A DNA stretch of 64,000 bases, from NCBI RefSeq assembly GCF_900156335.1, contig NZ_FTMZ01000015.1:1-64000 (forward strand). The letters run 5' to 3'. The notes beneath the pieces are model-generated. The model did not search any database. It saw nothing but the letters and a program-made list of their open reading frames with translations, and was not told the origin of the DNA. Source of the stretch: Sphaerotilus natans. Lineage in GTDB: Bacteria > Pseudomonadota > Gammaproteobacteria > Burkholderiales > Burkholderiaceae_C. The position numbers and the translations under genes were made by a program. This document shows, in pieces, positions 40,560-50,933 of the stretch (its first letter is position 1; the number at the start of each line of letters is the position of its first letter).

Positions 40560-42353
40560 TCACAGGTCTTCCGAGCCCAGCAGCATCTCGGTGATGCCCT
40601 TGCCCGCCTGGACCATCGGCCAGACGTTCTCGGTCGGATCGGTGCGCACGTCGAGGAAGACGGTGCGGTCCTTCAGGCGAATGATCTCCTTCAGGGCCGG
40701 CTCGACCTCGGACGGGCGCTCGATCTTGATGCCGATGTGGCCATAGGACTCGGCCAGCTTCACGAAGTCGGGCAGCGCGTCCATGTAGCTGTGCGCGTAG
40801 CGGCCTTCATAGATCAGCTCCTGCCACTGCCGCACCATGCCGAGGTAGCGGTTGTTGAGCGCGATGACCTTGACCGGCGTGCGGTACTGCTGGCAGGTCG
40901 AGAGCTCCTGGATGTTCATCTGGATCGAGCCCTCGCCGGTGATGCAGAACACGTCCGCATCCGGCTTGGCCAGCTTGATGCCCATCGCGTAGGGCAGGCC
41001 CACGCCCATCGTGCCCAGGCCACCGGAGTTGATCCAGCGACGCGGCTCGTCGAAGCGGTAGAACTGCGCCGCCCACATCTGGTGCTGGCCGACGTCCGAG
41101 GTCACGTAGCTGTCGGTGCCGCGCGTCAGGTTCCACAGCGTCTCGACGACATGCTGCGGCTTGATCAGCTCGTCCGAGAGCTTGTAGCTCAGGCAGTCGC
41201 GCTTGCGCCACTCGCCGATCTGCGACCACCAGGCGCCGAGCGCGTTGGCGTCCGGGCGCTGCTGGGCCTCGCGGATCTGGGCGATCAGCTCCTGCAGCAC
41301 GTCCTTGACGTCGCCCACGATCGGGATGTCGACCTTGACGCGCTTGGAGATCGACGACGGGTCGATGTCGACGTGGATGATCTTGCGCTCGACCGAGGCG
41401 AAGTGCTTCGGGTTGCCGATCACGCGGTCGTCGAAGCGCGCGCCCACCGCCAGCAGGACGTCGCAGTTCTGCATCGTCATGTTGGCTTCGTAGGTGCCGT
41501 GCATGCCGAGCATGCCCAGGAAGCGCGGGTCGGTGGCCGGCATCGCGCCCAGGCCCATCAGCGTGTTGGTGACCGGATAGCCCAGCAGGTCGACCAGCTC
41601 GCGCAGCTCGGCCGAGGCATTGCCCAGCACCACGCCGCCGCCGGTGTAGATGTAGGGACGCTTGGCCTGCAGCAGCAGCGACACCGCCTTGCGGATCTGC
41701 CCGCCGTGGCCCTTGCGCACCGGGTTGTACGAGCGCATCGAGATCGTCTCGGGATACTCGAAGGGCGCGGTGTTCAGCGACACGTCCTTCGGGATGTCGA
41801 CGACGACCGGACCCGGGCGACCGGTGCGGGCGATGTGGAAGGCCTTCTTCAGCGTGACGGCCAGGTCGCGCACATCCTTGACCAGGAAGTTGTGCTTGAC
41901 GATCGGGCGGGTGATGCCAACGGTGTCGCACTCCTGGAAGGCATCGAGGCCGATCGCGGCGGTCGGCACCTGGCCGGTGATCACCACCATCGGGATCGAG
42001 TCCATGTAGGCGGTGGCGATGCCGGTGACCGCATTGGTCACGCCGGGGCCGGAGGTGACCAGGGCCACGCCGACGTTGCCGGTGGCACGCGCATAGCCGT
42101 CGGCCGCATGGACCGCCGCCTGTTCGTGGCGGACCAGAACGTGCTGGATCGACTCCTGCTTGTACAGCGCGTCGTAGATGTACAGGACCGAGCCGCCGGG
42201 ATAGCCCCAGATGAACTCGACGCCTTCGGCCTGAAGGCTGCGCACGAGGATTTCCGAGCCGTTGAGCACAGGCAGGGAAGCAGAGGAGGAAGAGGGATCG
42301 CGGGAGGCTTGTGCCGAAGCGGCACGCTTCTGTTCCGCGGCAGACATGTCCAT
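40560..42353 (-). CDS. ilvB: Acetolactate synthase catalytic (large) subunit
   Basis: The ThDP/FAD enzyme makes acetolactate or acetohydroxybutyrate, the first common step of valine, leucine and isoleucine synthesis. The 597-residue protein has a Ser/Ala-rich N-terminal tail (about 28 residues) before the core, the catalytic glutamate in RHEQAA (Glu77), FAD-region segments ([10 protein letters not shown]), and the ThDP-binding GEGSIQMN...ALNNRY signature. ATG 42353 has AAAGG about 9 nt upstream. It heads the operon ilvB-ilvH-ilvC with a leader region of about 300 bp. Called ilvI in some genomes. Confidence 0.95.
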   Translation of the reverse strand: MDMSAAEQKRAASAQASRDPSSSSASLPVLNGSEILVRSLQAEGVEFIWGYPGGSVLYIYDALYKQESIQHVLVRHEQAAVHAADGYARATGNVGVALVTSGPGVTNAVTGIATAYMDSIPMVVITGQVPTAAIGLDAFQECDTVGITRPIVKHNFLVKDVRDLAVTLKKAFHIARTGRPGPVVVDIPKDVSLNTAPFEYPETISMRSYNPVRKGHGGQIRKAVSLLLQAKRPYIYTGGGVVLGNASAELRELVDLLGYPVTNTLMGLGAMPATDPRFLGMLGMHGTYEANMTMQNCDVLLAVGARFDDRVIGNPKHFASVERKIIHVDIDPSSISKRVKVDIPIVGDVKDVLQELIAQIREAQQRPDANALGAWWSQIGEWRKRDCLSYKLSDELIKPQHVVETLWNLTRGTDSYVTSDVGQHQMWAAQFYRFDEPRRWINSGGLGTMGVGLPYAMGIKLAKPDADVFCITGEGSIQMNIQELSTCQQYRTPVKVIALNNRYLGMVRQWQELIYEGRYAHSYMDALPDFVKLAESYGHIGIKIERPSEVEPALKEIIRLKDRTVFLDVRTDPTENVWPMVQAGKGITEMLLGSEDL

Positions 42354-42427
42354 GTTGATGAACCTTTCGGGTTTTCTCTGACGAAAATCGATCGGTGCGC
42401 CTCCTCTCGCCCTCGTGAGGCGGAATT

Positions 42428-42457
42428 GGCGCCTGCGCGGTCATCGACGCAGGCGCC
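42428..42457 (-). other. Hairpin in the ilvB leader
   Basis: GGCGCCTGCG and CGCAGGCGCC form a perfect 10-bp stem with a 10-nt loop about 75 bp before ilvB. The following AATTCCGCC has no T-run, so it is not a clear intrinsic terminator. Confidence 0.55.
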
Positions 42458-42507
42458 CGGGGTCGGGCGACCGGTTCAGACCAGGCACGCGTGGTGCGAA
42501 TCCGGGA

Positions 42508-42555
42508 TTATTGCACCAAGCTGGCAACATGTCGAAGAATTGCGCAGCGCACCAT
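42508..42555 (-). CDS. Possible ilv leader peptide
   Basis: A 15-codon frame, MVRCAILRHVASLVQ, upstream of ilvB on the same strand. Six of 15 residues are branched-chain (Val, Ile, Leu, Val, Leu, Val), and the codons include ATT, CTT, GTT and TTG, uncommon here. The last codons lie in a stem (GGTGCAAT with ATT-C-GCACC) and a 10-bp hairpin follows at 42428-42457. This resembles an attenuator leader, but there is no Shine-Dalgarno and no T-run after the hairpin. The rest of the 300-bp spacer holds no other gene I can see. Confidence 0.35.
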   Translation of the reverse strand: MVRCAILRHVASLVQ

Positions 42556-42590
42556 GGTGCACACCCGGATCGGGGGTGGGTCGGCAGCGA

Positions 42591-42599
42591 TGACATAAT
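42591..42599 (+). promoter_or_regulatory. Candidate extended -10 promoter of the sigma factor gene
   Basis: TGACATAAT on the plus strand fits an extended -10 (TG-N-CATAAT, 5 of 6) about 55 bp before the TTG start of the sigma factor gene. No -35 is evident, as extended -10 promoters often allow. Confidence 0.33.
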
Positions 42600-42653
42600 C
42601 CGCGCCGCCCCACTTTCCGGACCGACACAGCCCCGACGGGCCCGGCCCCCTCC

Positions 42654-43223
42654 TTGGCCACCGAACAAGAGCTCTCCGACTTTCTGCAAGGCATCGAGAA
42701 GCGCGCCTTCAAGCGCACCGTCTACGCGGTGCGCGACGAGGACGCGGCGCTCGACATCGTGCAGGACGCGATGATCCGGCTCGCGCAGCGCTACGGAGAC
42801 CGCCCCGCCGCGGAGCTGCCGCTGCTGTTCCAGCGCATCCTGGGCAACGCGACGATGGACTGGTTCCGCCACCAGAAGGTCCGCAACGCGGTGCTGCGCA
42901 ACTTCTCGGATTTCGAGCCCGCCGGCAGCGATGAGGACTTCGACCTGCTCGAGCACCTGAGCAGCCAGAGCCCTGCAGACGATGCCGCCGAAGGCGCCGA
43001 TGCCGGCGCTGCACGCGCACAGACCTTGCTTCTGATCGAGGAAGAGGTCGCCCGTCTGCCGACGCGTCAACGTGAAGCCTTCCTGATGCGTTATTGGGAG
43101 GAAATGGATGTCGCCGAGACGGCAGCCGCCATGGGCTGCTCCGAAGGCAGCGTCAAGACTCACTGCTCGCGTGCCGTGCATGCACTGGCCAAGGCACTCC
43201 AAGCCAAGGGAATTTCACTGTGA
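42654..43223 (+). CDS. RNA polymerase sigma factor, ECF-like
   Basis: A 189-residue two-domain sigma-70-family protein. Region 2 is near 15-85 (RTVYAVRDEDAALDIVQDAM; RILGNATMDWFRHQK) and region 4 near 128-185 (LPTRQREAFLMRYWEEMDVA; GCSEGSVKTHCSRAV), joined by an acidic linker. The start is TTG 42654, where homologous proteins begin with ATEQELSDFL; no ATG fits. It overlaps the DUF3619 gene by 4 bp (GTGA), strong evidence of translational coupling, as in sigma/anti-sigma pairs. Signal and regulon are unknown. Confidence 0.9.
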   Translation: MATEQELSDFLQGIEKRAFKRTVYAVRDEDAALDIVQDAMIRLAQRYGDRPAAELPLLFQRILGNATMDWFRHQKVRNAVLRNFSDFEPAGSDEDFDLLEHLSSQSPADDAAEGADAGAARAQTLLLIEEEVARLPTRQREAFLMRYWEEMDVAETAAAMGCSEGSVKTHCSRAVHALAKALQAKGISL

Positions 43224-43798
43224 AGACCGCCCCCAACTCCTCGCGCCCAGGGCGGCCGGCCAATGCCGAAGCCCTGGAAGCGCGCTTCGCGCTGCGACTG
43301 ACCGCCCGTCTGGAAGCCGGCGCGCAGCAGACGCCCCATGACATCAGCGAGCGGCTGCGCGTGGCGCGCCAGCAGGCGGTCGCGCAGGCGCGCCGCCCGG
43401 CCGTGGCACGCCGACCCGAGCAGACCCCGGCCACGGCGGTGCTGCCGGTCAGCGTCGGTGCCGGCGGCGCGGCCGCGCTGCTGCAGTCAGGTTCGCCCGG
43501 CGAGGACAGCTCGCTGTGGAGCCGCCTGGGCTGGCTGCTGCCGGCGCTGGTGCTGCTGCTGGGCCTGATCGGCATCGGCGAGTGGCGCGACCTGGAGTCG
43601 ATGGCCTCGATGGCCGAGCTCGATGCCGAGCTGCTGGGCGACGACCTGCCGCCCTCGGCCTACGCCGATGCCGGCTTCAGCGAATTCCTCAAGCGCCCCA
43701 TCGAGATCGCCCTGCCCGCGACCGAAGCGGAGACCCAGGCGCCGTTGCCGCCGACGGAAGATCTGCCAGCCGCCCAGGACACCGCCCGCCAGCCATGA
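43220..43798 (+). CDS. DUF3619 single-pass membrane protein, possible anti-sigma factor
   Basis: A 192-residue protein beginning at GTG 43220, overlapping the sigma gene stop. The basic N-terminal half (about 1-100) would be cytoplasmic, with FALRLTARLEAGAQQTPHDI and ERLRVARQQAVAQARRP. A membrane helix runs about 103-121 (LGWLLPALVLLLGLIGIG), then an acidic, Pro-rich outer part (DDLPPSAYADAGFSEFLKRP). The topology, coupling and partner resemble ECF anti-sigma factors, but there is no recognised zinc-binding HxxxCxxC motif. The family is named only as DUF3619; anti-sigma function is inference. Confidence 0.82.
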   Translation: MKTAPNSSRPGRPANAEALEARFALRLTARLEAGAQQTPHDISERLRVARQQAVAQARRPAVARRPEQTPATAVLPVSVGAGGAAALLQSGSPGEDSSLWSRLGWLLPALVLLLGLIGIGEWRDLESMASMAELDAELLGDDLPPSAYADAGFSEFLKRPIEIALPATEAETQAPLPPTEDLPAAQDTARQP

Positions 43799-44688
43799 GC
43801 CTGTCCCGCAGCGCACTGCCCCTTTCCGGTGTCGCCTGCGTGCTGGCGCTGGCGTTGGCGAGCGCCCTGCCGCCGCTGGCCAGGCCAGCCAGCGCCCAGG
43901 CGACGCTCGGCACCACGCTCGGAGGCAGTGCAGGCTGGCAGCAGCTCACGCCGGCGGAGCAGAAGATCCTGCTGCCGCTGCGCGACCAGTGGACCGACAT
44001 CGAGCCGCTGCGCCGCCAGAAGTGGCGCGACATCGCCGCGATCTATCCGACACTGCCCGCCGAGCAGCAGGAGCGACTGCGCTCGCGCATGGCCGAGTGG
44101 GCCAAGATGACGCCGGCGCAGCGCAATGCCGCCCGGCTGCATTTCGGCGAGGTGCGCCAGGTGCCCACCACCGAGCGCCAGGCCCGCTGGGAGGCCTGGC
44201 AGCAGCTGCCCGAGGAGCAGAGGCGCAGCATCGGCACCCAGGCTGCCAGCACGCCCGCGCCTGCCGGCACGGTGCCTGCCGCCGTGCGCAAGACCCCGGC
44301 CGCGGCCCAGGCACCGCAGGTCAAGAGCAACATCGTCGCGACGCCGGTGCGCAGCACGCCGCAGCCGGTCGCGCCCGGCACGGTCCAGGCCGGACCAGGC
44401 GCCAGCACGCGTCCGATCAGCAAGGCCGCGCCGACGCCGCCCCGCCATCAGCCGGTCGGCCTGCCCAAGATCGCCGCCACGCCGGGCTTCGTCGACCGCA
44501 CCACGCTGCTGCCCTCGCGCGGTCCGCAGGGCGCAGCGGCGGCCGGAGCGGCTACGCCGGTCATCAGCCTGCCTGCGCCCGCACCGACCCAGGCCGTCAC
44601 GGCGCTGCCGACCGCAGCGACGGCTTCAGCGCCGATGGCGGTCATCGCGGCCTCCAGCCCGGCGGCAGCGAGCGAGAACAGCCCCTGA
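43795..44688 (+). CDS. DUF3106 secreted protein
   Basis: A 297-residue exported protein starting at ATG 43795, overlapping the DUF3619 stop by 4 bp. A signal peptide ends near ARPASAQ (cleavage about 34/35). The conserved part (about 45-140) is rich in WQQLTPAEQKILLPLRDQW and MAEWAKMTPAQRNAARLHFG repeats of the DUF3106 type, a helical Trp/Glu/Gln-rich domain slightly like Spy/CpxP proteins. A long Ala/Pro/Thr low-complexity tail follows. It may be the periplasmic output or sensor for the sigma/DUF3619 pair; this is inference. Confidence 0.82.
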   Translation: MSLSRSALPLSGVACVLALALASALPPLARPASAQATLGTTLGGSAGWQQLTPAEQKILLPLRDQWTDIEPLRRQKWRDIAAIYPTLPAEQQERLRSRMAEWAKMTPAQRNAARLHFGEVRQVPTTERQARWEAWQQLPEEQRRSIGTQAASTPAPAGTVPAAVRKTPAAAQAPQVKSNIVATPVRSTPQPVAPGTVQAGPGASTRPISKAAPTPPRHQPVGLPKIAATPGFVDRTTLLPSRGPQGAAAAGAATPVISLPAPAPTQAVTALPTAATASAPMAVIAASSPAAASENSP

Positions 44689-44741
44689 AGCTGCGCCTCG
44701 GCACCACGGCCATCCCAGGCGGCCGATGCCGGGCGGTTAAC

Positions 44742-45332
44742 ATGGCGGCCCCGAGAAGACCGCTGCTTCCCCGACCGATGGCCGCCAAGCCCGCCCTGCC
44801 CTATACCCCGGACGATGCCGACCCAGCCGTCCAGCCCACCCCGCCGCTGCGTCGCCGTCTCGCAGCAATGCTCTACGAGGGCGTGCTGCTGTTCGGCGTG
44901 CTGATGATCGGCAGCCTGCTGTTCGCCATCGCCGCCGACCAGCGCCATGCGCTGCACGGCCGCGTCGGCTTCCAGATCTTCCTGTTCCTGCTGCTGGGCC
45001 TGTATTTCTGCTGGTGCTGGACCCGTGGCGGCCAGACGCTGGCGCTGAAGACCTGGCATGTCCGGCTCATCCGGCTGGACGGACGCTCGCCGGGCTGGCC
45101 ACAGGCGATCGCGCGCTATCTGCTGAGCTGGCTGTGGTTCGTGCCCGCGCTGCTGGCGGTGCAGCAGCTGGGGCTGCAGAGCGACAAGCGCCTGTTTTCG
45201 GCCGCCCTGCTGATCGGCATGCTCGGCTATGCGCTGCTGGCGCTGCTGCTGCCGGATCGGCAGTTCCTGCATGACCGGCTGTGCCGGACCCGGCTGATCA
45301 CCTGGCGCCCGGCCCCGCGCCGACGGGCCTGA
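44742..45332 (+). CDS. RDD family membrane protein
   Basis: A 196-residue protein with about four hydrophobic segments (LYEGVLLFGVLMIGSLLFAI; IFLFLLLGLYFCWCW; YLLSWLWFVPALLAV; LIGMLGYALLALLLPD). The RDD signature Arg-Asp positions are represented by PPLRRRLAAMLYEG at the N-terminus and the LHDRLCRTRLI end. RDD proteins are membrane proteins of poorly known, possibly transport-related function. ATG 44742 is used; ATG 44778, 12 codons in, is also possible. It follows the DUF3106 gene by 53 bp and precedes dgkA by 29 bp, so the five genes may be one unit. Confidence 0.85.
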   Translation: MAAPRRPLLPRPMAAKPALPYTPDDADPAVQPTPPLRRRLAAMLYEGVLLFGVLMIGSLLFAIAADQRHALHGRVGFQIFLFLLLGLYFCWCWTRGGQTLALKTWHVRLIRLDGRSPGWPQAIARYLLSWLWFVPALLAVQQLGLQSDKRLFSAALLIGMLGYALLALLLPDRQFLHDRLCRTRLITWRPAPRRRA

Positions 45333-45361
45333 AGCCCATCAAGCCCAGAACTCCACGCCCC

Positions 45362-45745
45362 ATGGACAATCCCCACAAGGGCCGCACCGGCCTGGACCGC
45401 ATCCGCCATGCCGCCGGCTACTCGCTGCAGGGCCTCACCGGCGCCTACCGGCACGAGAGCGCCTTTCGCCAGGAGCTCTGGCTGGCAGCACTGCTGCTGC
45501 CACTGGCCTTCTGGCTGGGTCGGACCTGGGTGGAGGTGGCGCTGCTGGCCGGCAGCGTCGTGATGGTGATGATCGTCGAGCTGCTGAACTCGGCGGTCGA
45601 GGCGACCGTCGACCGCATCTCCTTCGACCTGCACGAGCTGGCCAAGCGCGCCAAGGACTACGGCAGCGCCGCGGTCTTCCTGGCGCTGGCGCTGTGCGGC
45701 GGCATCTGGGCCGCCGCGCTGTGGAGCCGCCTGGCCGGCGGCTGA
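45362..45745 (+). CDS. dgkA: Diacylglycerol kinase
   Basis: A 127-residue integral membrane kinase that phosphorylates diacylglycerol released in envelope polymer synthesis. It has the family signature ELLNSAVEATVDRI (around 71-84) with the catalytic glutamates, the N-terminal amphipathic SLQGLTGAYRHESAFRQEL and three membrane helices. Length is standard. It is convergent with the PII gene, 3 bp between stop codons. It completes the plus-strand set begun by the sigma factor. Confidence 0.92.
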   Translation: MDNPHKGRTGLDRIRHAAGYSLQGLTGAYRHESAFRQELWLAALLLPLAFWLGRTWVEVALLAGSVVMVMIVELLNSAVEATVDRISFDLHELAKRAKDYGSAAVFLALALCGGIWAAALWSRLAGG

Positions 45746-45748
45746 AGA

Positions 45749-46174
<426 letters not shown>

Positions 46175-46182
46175 TCACGTCA

Positions 46183-47847
<1,665 letters not shown>

Positions 47848-48049
47848 GGGTGTGCGGTTGCCTGTCTGTGGGGGTTGCGAAGAATTCCGTATTGTCGCCG
47901 CAGTCTTGCCCCCCGCGCACCAGCCGACGGACGGCCGATCGGAGCCGACCAGCGGCACGCCGCACCGGTGACGGGTGCGCGGCCGCGGCCTAGCATCGCG
48001 CATCCTTTCATTTTTGCGCGATCGCCGATCGAAGGCCTCGCGACCCGAC

Positions 48050-48532
48050 ATGCTCCGCCCGATCCCCGTTTCCCTCCGCAGCCCCCGTCCGAGCCGGGGC
48101 TTCACGCTGATCGAGGTGATGGTGGTGGTGGCCATCATCGGCATCCTGGCCTCGGTGGCGCTGCCCTCCTACAACGACTACATGCGCCGCAGCACGCTGC
48201 CGGAGGCCTTCACCTTCCTGTCGAACGACCGGGTGGCGATGGAGCAGTACTACCAGGACAACCGCAACTACGGCAGCGGCTCGTGCGCGAGCAAGACCGG
48301 TGCGGTGCCCTCGGCCGGCAACCTGCCCGACAAGGGATCGAGCCTGAAGTTCAGCTTCAGCTGCACGCTGGGCGACAACGGCCAGAGCTATGTGCTGCGC
48401 GCCACCGGCAGCGCCGGCCACGCCATCGGCCACGTCTACGAGACCGACCAGGCCGGCAGCCAGCGCACCACGCTGTTCAAGGGCGGCAGCGTCACCAAGG
48501 CCTGCTGGCTCAAGCGAGGCAGCGAATGCTGA
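48050..48532 (+). CDS. Type IV pilin (PilE-like minor pilin)
   Basis: A 160-residue prepilin: short leader, cleavage at RG|FTLIEV (Glu5 present), then the N-terminal helix VMVVVAIIGILASVALPSYN. The globular part has two disulfide candidate cysteines (SGSCASK, FSCTLG) and CWLKRGSEC at the end. It fits the PilE family of prepilin-peptidase (PilD) substrates. As first gene of a minor-pilin operon it is probably a minor pilin rather than the major subunit. The following fimT gene starts inside the last codons (ATGCTGA). Confidence 0.85.
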   Translation: MLRPIPVSLRSPRPSRGFTLIEVMVVVAIIGILASVALPSYNDYMRRSTLPEAFTFLSNDRVAMEQYYQDNRNYGSGSCASKTGAVPSAGNLPDKGSSLKFSFSCTLGDNGQSYVLRATGSAGHAIGHVYETDQAGSQRTTLFKGGSVTKACWLKRGSEC

Positions 48533-49167
48533 AGCCCACGCCCCGCGGCTTCACGCTGATCGAGCTGATGGTCGCGCTGGCCGTGGCCGGCCTGCTGCTG
48601 ATGGGCGCCATTCCGCTGGTGCGCGAATGGATGATGAACATGCAGGTGCGCAACGCCGCGATGTCGATCGCCGGCGGGCTGGAGAAAGCCCGTGCCGAGG
48701 CGGTGCGACGCAACCGTGACGTGACCTTCTCGCTGGTGTGGAGCACCGGCGCCAGCCCGGCCAGCCTGACCGACGACTGCACGCTCTCGGCGCGTTCGGC
48801 GTCCTGGATCATCAGCCTGGAAGACCCCTCCGGCGGCTGCGGCGGCGCCCTGCTGACCGGTGACGCCAGCGCGGCCGACAAGCCGCGGCTGCTGGCGCGC
48901 CACGCCCAGGGCGACGGCTCGCCCGACGTGATCGTCGGTGTCTATGACGCCAGCTGCGCCAGCGCCACCGGCGAGACGCAGGTGACCTTCAACAGCTTCG
49001 GCCGCGCCGCGACCAGCCCGGCGCCGATGCGCTGCATCGTGGTCCGCCATCCCGGCAGCGACACCACCCACACGCTGCGGGTGATGCTGGGCACCGGCGG
49101 CAGCGTGCGCACCTGCGATCCGGCCGTCACCGAGCGTGACGACCCGCGCACCTGCATCCCGACCTGA
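48526..49167 (+). CDS. fimT: GspH/FimT-family pseudopilin
   Basis: A 213-residue prepilin with PRG|FTLIELMVALAVAG, Glu5 present, and the GspH/FimT region after the helix (RNAAMSIAGGLEKARAEAVRR). The C-terminal part has several cysteines. GspH-like proteins sit near the pilus tip and start assembly; related FimT binds DNA for uptake in some species, which is not shown here. It overlaps the preceding pilin gene by 7 bp and precedes pilV by 20 bp. Confidence 0.85.
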   Translation: MLKPTPRGFTLIELMVALAVAGLLLMGAIPLVREWMMNMQVRNAAMSIAGGLEKARAEAVRRNRDVTFSLVWSTGASPASLTDDCTLSARSASWIISLEDPSGGCGGALLTGDASAADKPRLLARHAQGDGSPDVIVGVYDASCASATGETQVTFNSFGRAATSPAPMRCIVVRHPGSDTTHTLRVMLGTGGSVRTCDPAVTERDDPRTCIPT

Positions 49168-49187
49168 CACGACCCGAGACTGTCGCC

Positions 49188-49685
49188 ATGGCCCTGCTCG
49201 CCGCACGCCTCCACCGGCCGCCACGCCGGGGCCGCTCCGCCGGCCGCCCTGCTCGCGGCTTCGCGCTGATCGAGGCGCTGATCGCGCTGCTGATCTTCTC
49301 GCTGGCGGTGCTCGGCCTGGTCGGCCTGCAGGCGGCCATGACCCGCGCCAGCACCGGCGCCAAGTACCGTGCCGAGGCCACCTACCTCGCCACCGACCTG
49401 ATCGGCCGGATGTGGAGCAACCGCGCGATGCTGAAGGACTTCAGCGACTGCCAGGCCAGCAGCGCTTGCCAGGCCTGGCTGAGCCGGGTCGCGGACACGC
49501 TGCCGGCGGGCACCGCCACCGTGTCGGTGGTCGACCGGATCGACACCGCGCTCGACGACACGACCCAGGTGCCGCCCTACTCGGTCAGCGAGGTCACCGT
49601 GCGGGTGCGCTGGCAGCCGCCGGGCGAGAACGCGGCGCACGAATTCTCGACCACCACCGTCATCAGCGCCAACCCGAGCTCATGA
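49188..49685 (+). CDS. pilV: Type IV pilus minor pilin PilV
   Basis: A 165-residue prepilin with a long basic leader (about 24 residues) and cleavage at ARG|FALIEALIALLIFSLAVLG; Glu5 of the mature form is present. The body has the PilV-type disulfide pair (SDCQASSACQAW). PilV is part of the PilVWX priming complex for pilus assembly. The start of pilW overlaps the stop by 4 bp (ATGA). Confidence 0.87.
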   Translation: MALLAARLHRPPRRGRSAGRPARGFALIEALIALLIFSLAVLGLVGLQAAMTRASTGAKYRAEATYLATDLIGRMWSNRAMLKDFSDCQASSACQAWLSRVADTLPAGTATVSVVDRIDTALDDTTQVPPYSVSEVTVRVRWQPPGENAAHEFSTTTVISANPSS

Positions 49686-50908
49686 ACCAGGACGCCATGA
49701 CACCCGACTTTCCGGTTCCGACCGACCGCCTGCGGGCGCGGCAGCGCGGCGTGACGCTGATCGAGCTGATGGTCGGCATGGTCATCGGCCTGCTCGCGGT
49801 GCTGGTGATCAGCCAGGTCGCGATCCTGTACGAGGGCCGCAAGCGCACCATCACCTCCGGCTCGGACGCGCAGGTCAGCGGCGCGCTGTCGCTGATGGCC
49901 ATCCAGCGCGATCTGCAGGACAGCGGCTACGGCCTGGCCGAGGGCGGCGCGGTCGGCTGCCCGGTGCGCGCCCGCCACAGCAGCATGGCGGCGGGCCAGC
50001 TGCTGCGCTTCGTGCTGGCGCCGGCCGTCATCACCGACGGCAGCGACGGCGCGCCCGACCGCATCGCGGTGCTGCTGAGCCGGCCAGCCGACTTCGCGGT
50101 GCCGGTCCGGGTGGTCAGCGACCATCCGCGCGACGGCCAGGTCTTCGGCGTCGGCACCGGCAGCGGCCTGGGGCTGCGCCAGGGCCACCTGATGCTGGCG
50201 GTGCCGACGACGGTGCCCGACCCCAAGACGCTGGCCAACGACGAGACCAGCTGGTGCAGCATCTTCAACCTGACCGCCACACCGGACGCCGACAGCACCT
50301 CGCTGGCCCATGCGGCCGACGCCAACGGCCCGTGGAACCCGGATGCCGGCAGCACCCCGGTCTTTCCCGGCACCACCGGCGTCAGCGTGGCCTATCCCAC
50401 CGGCAGCCTGCTGCTGAACCTGGGCACGCTGACCCGGCGCACCTACTGCATCAGCGGCCTGGGCGACGACTGCGACAGTGCCGGCAGTCCGCAGGTGCCG
50501 CTGAACCTGCGCCAGATCTCCTTCAGCAGCAGCACCGCCCAGGACAGCGTCGAGGATCTGCACCCGCAGGTGGTGCAGCTGCAGGCGGTCTACGGCCTCG
50601 ACAGCAGCGGCAACGACCGCATCGTCGACCAGTGGAGCGCCACCGCGCCGACCACCGCGGCCGGCTGGCGCCAGATCATCGCGCTGCGGGTCGCGGTGGT
50701 GACGCGCAGCGTGCAGGACGAGCGCCGGCCCGACCGCAGCGGCGACAAGGTGGTCACGCCCGACCTGCCGGTCTGGCATCCGGACGGCAGCACCGCCGAG
50801 ACCCTGCGTGTCGACCGGGTCGTCGGCGAGCAGTGGCGCAACTACCGCTACAAGGTCTACGAGACGGTGGTGCCGCTGCGCAACATGCTGTGGCAGGCTG
50901 CCTCGTGA
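49682..50908 (+). CDS. pilW: Type IV pilus minor pilin PilW
   Basis: A 408-residue large prepilin: leader ending RQRG|VTLIELMVGMVIGLLAVLV, then a long globular domain with cysteine pairs (AVGCP, SWCSIF, RTYCISGLGDDCD). Size and position fit PilW. A preceding MNQDAMTPDFPVP leader is 23 residues, longer than usual. ATG 49682 overlaps pilV by 4 bp. pilX follows after 25 bp. Confidence 0.88.
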   Translation: MNQDAMTPDFPVPTDRLRARQRGVTLIELMVGMVIGLLAVLVISQVAILYEGRKRTITSGSDAQVSGALSLMAIQRDLQDSGYGLAEGGAVGCPVRARHSSMAAGQLLRFVLAPAVITDGSDGAPDRIAVLLSRPADFAVPVRVVSDHPRDGQVFGVGTGSGLGLRQGHLMLAVPTTVPDPKTLANDETSWCSIFNLTATPDADSTSLAHAADANGPWNPDAGSTPVFPGTTGVSVAYPTGSLLLNLGTLTRRTYCISGLGDDCDSAGSPQVPLNLRQISFSSSTAQDSVEDLHPQVVQLQAVYGLDSSGNDRIVDQWSATAPTTAAGWRQIIALRVAVVTRSVQDERRPDRSGDKVVTPDLPVWHPDGSTAETLRVDRVVGEQWRNYRYKVYETVVPLRNMLWQAAS

Positions 50909-50933
50909 GCGCCGCGCAGCGCAAGGACATGCG

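Noticed and set aside
42549-42560. GCACCATGGTGC, resembling an NtrC half-site pair
   Set aside because: The spacing (no 5-bp centre) does not fit the NtrC operator, and the palindrome falls on the start of the candidate leader frame.
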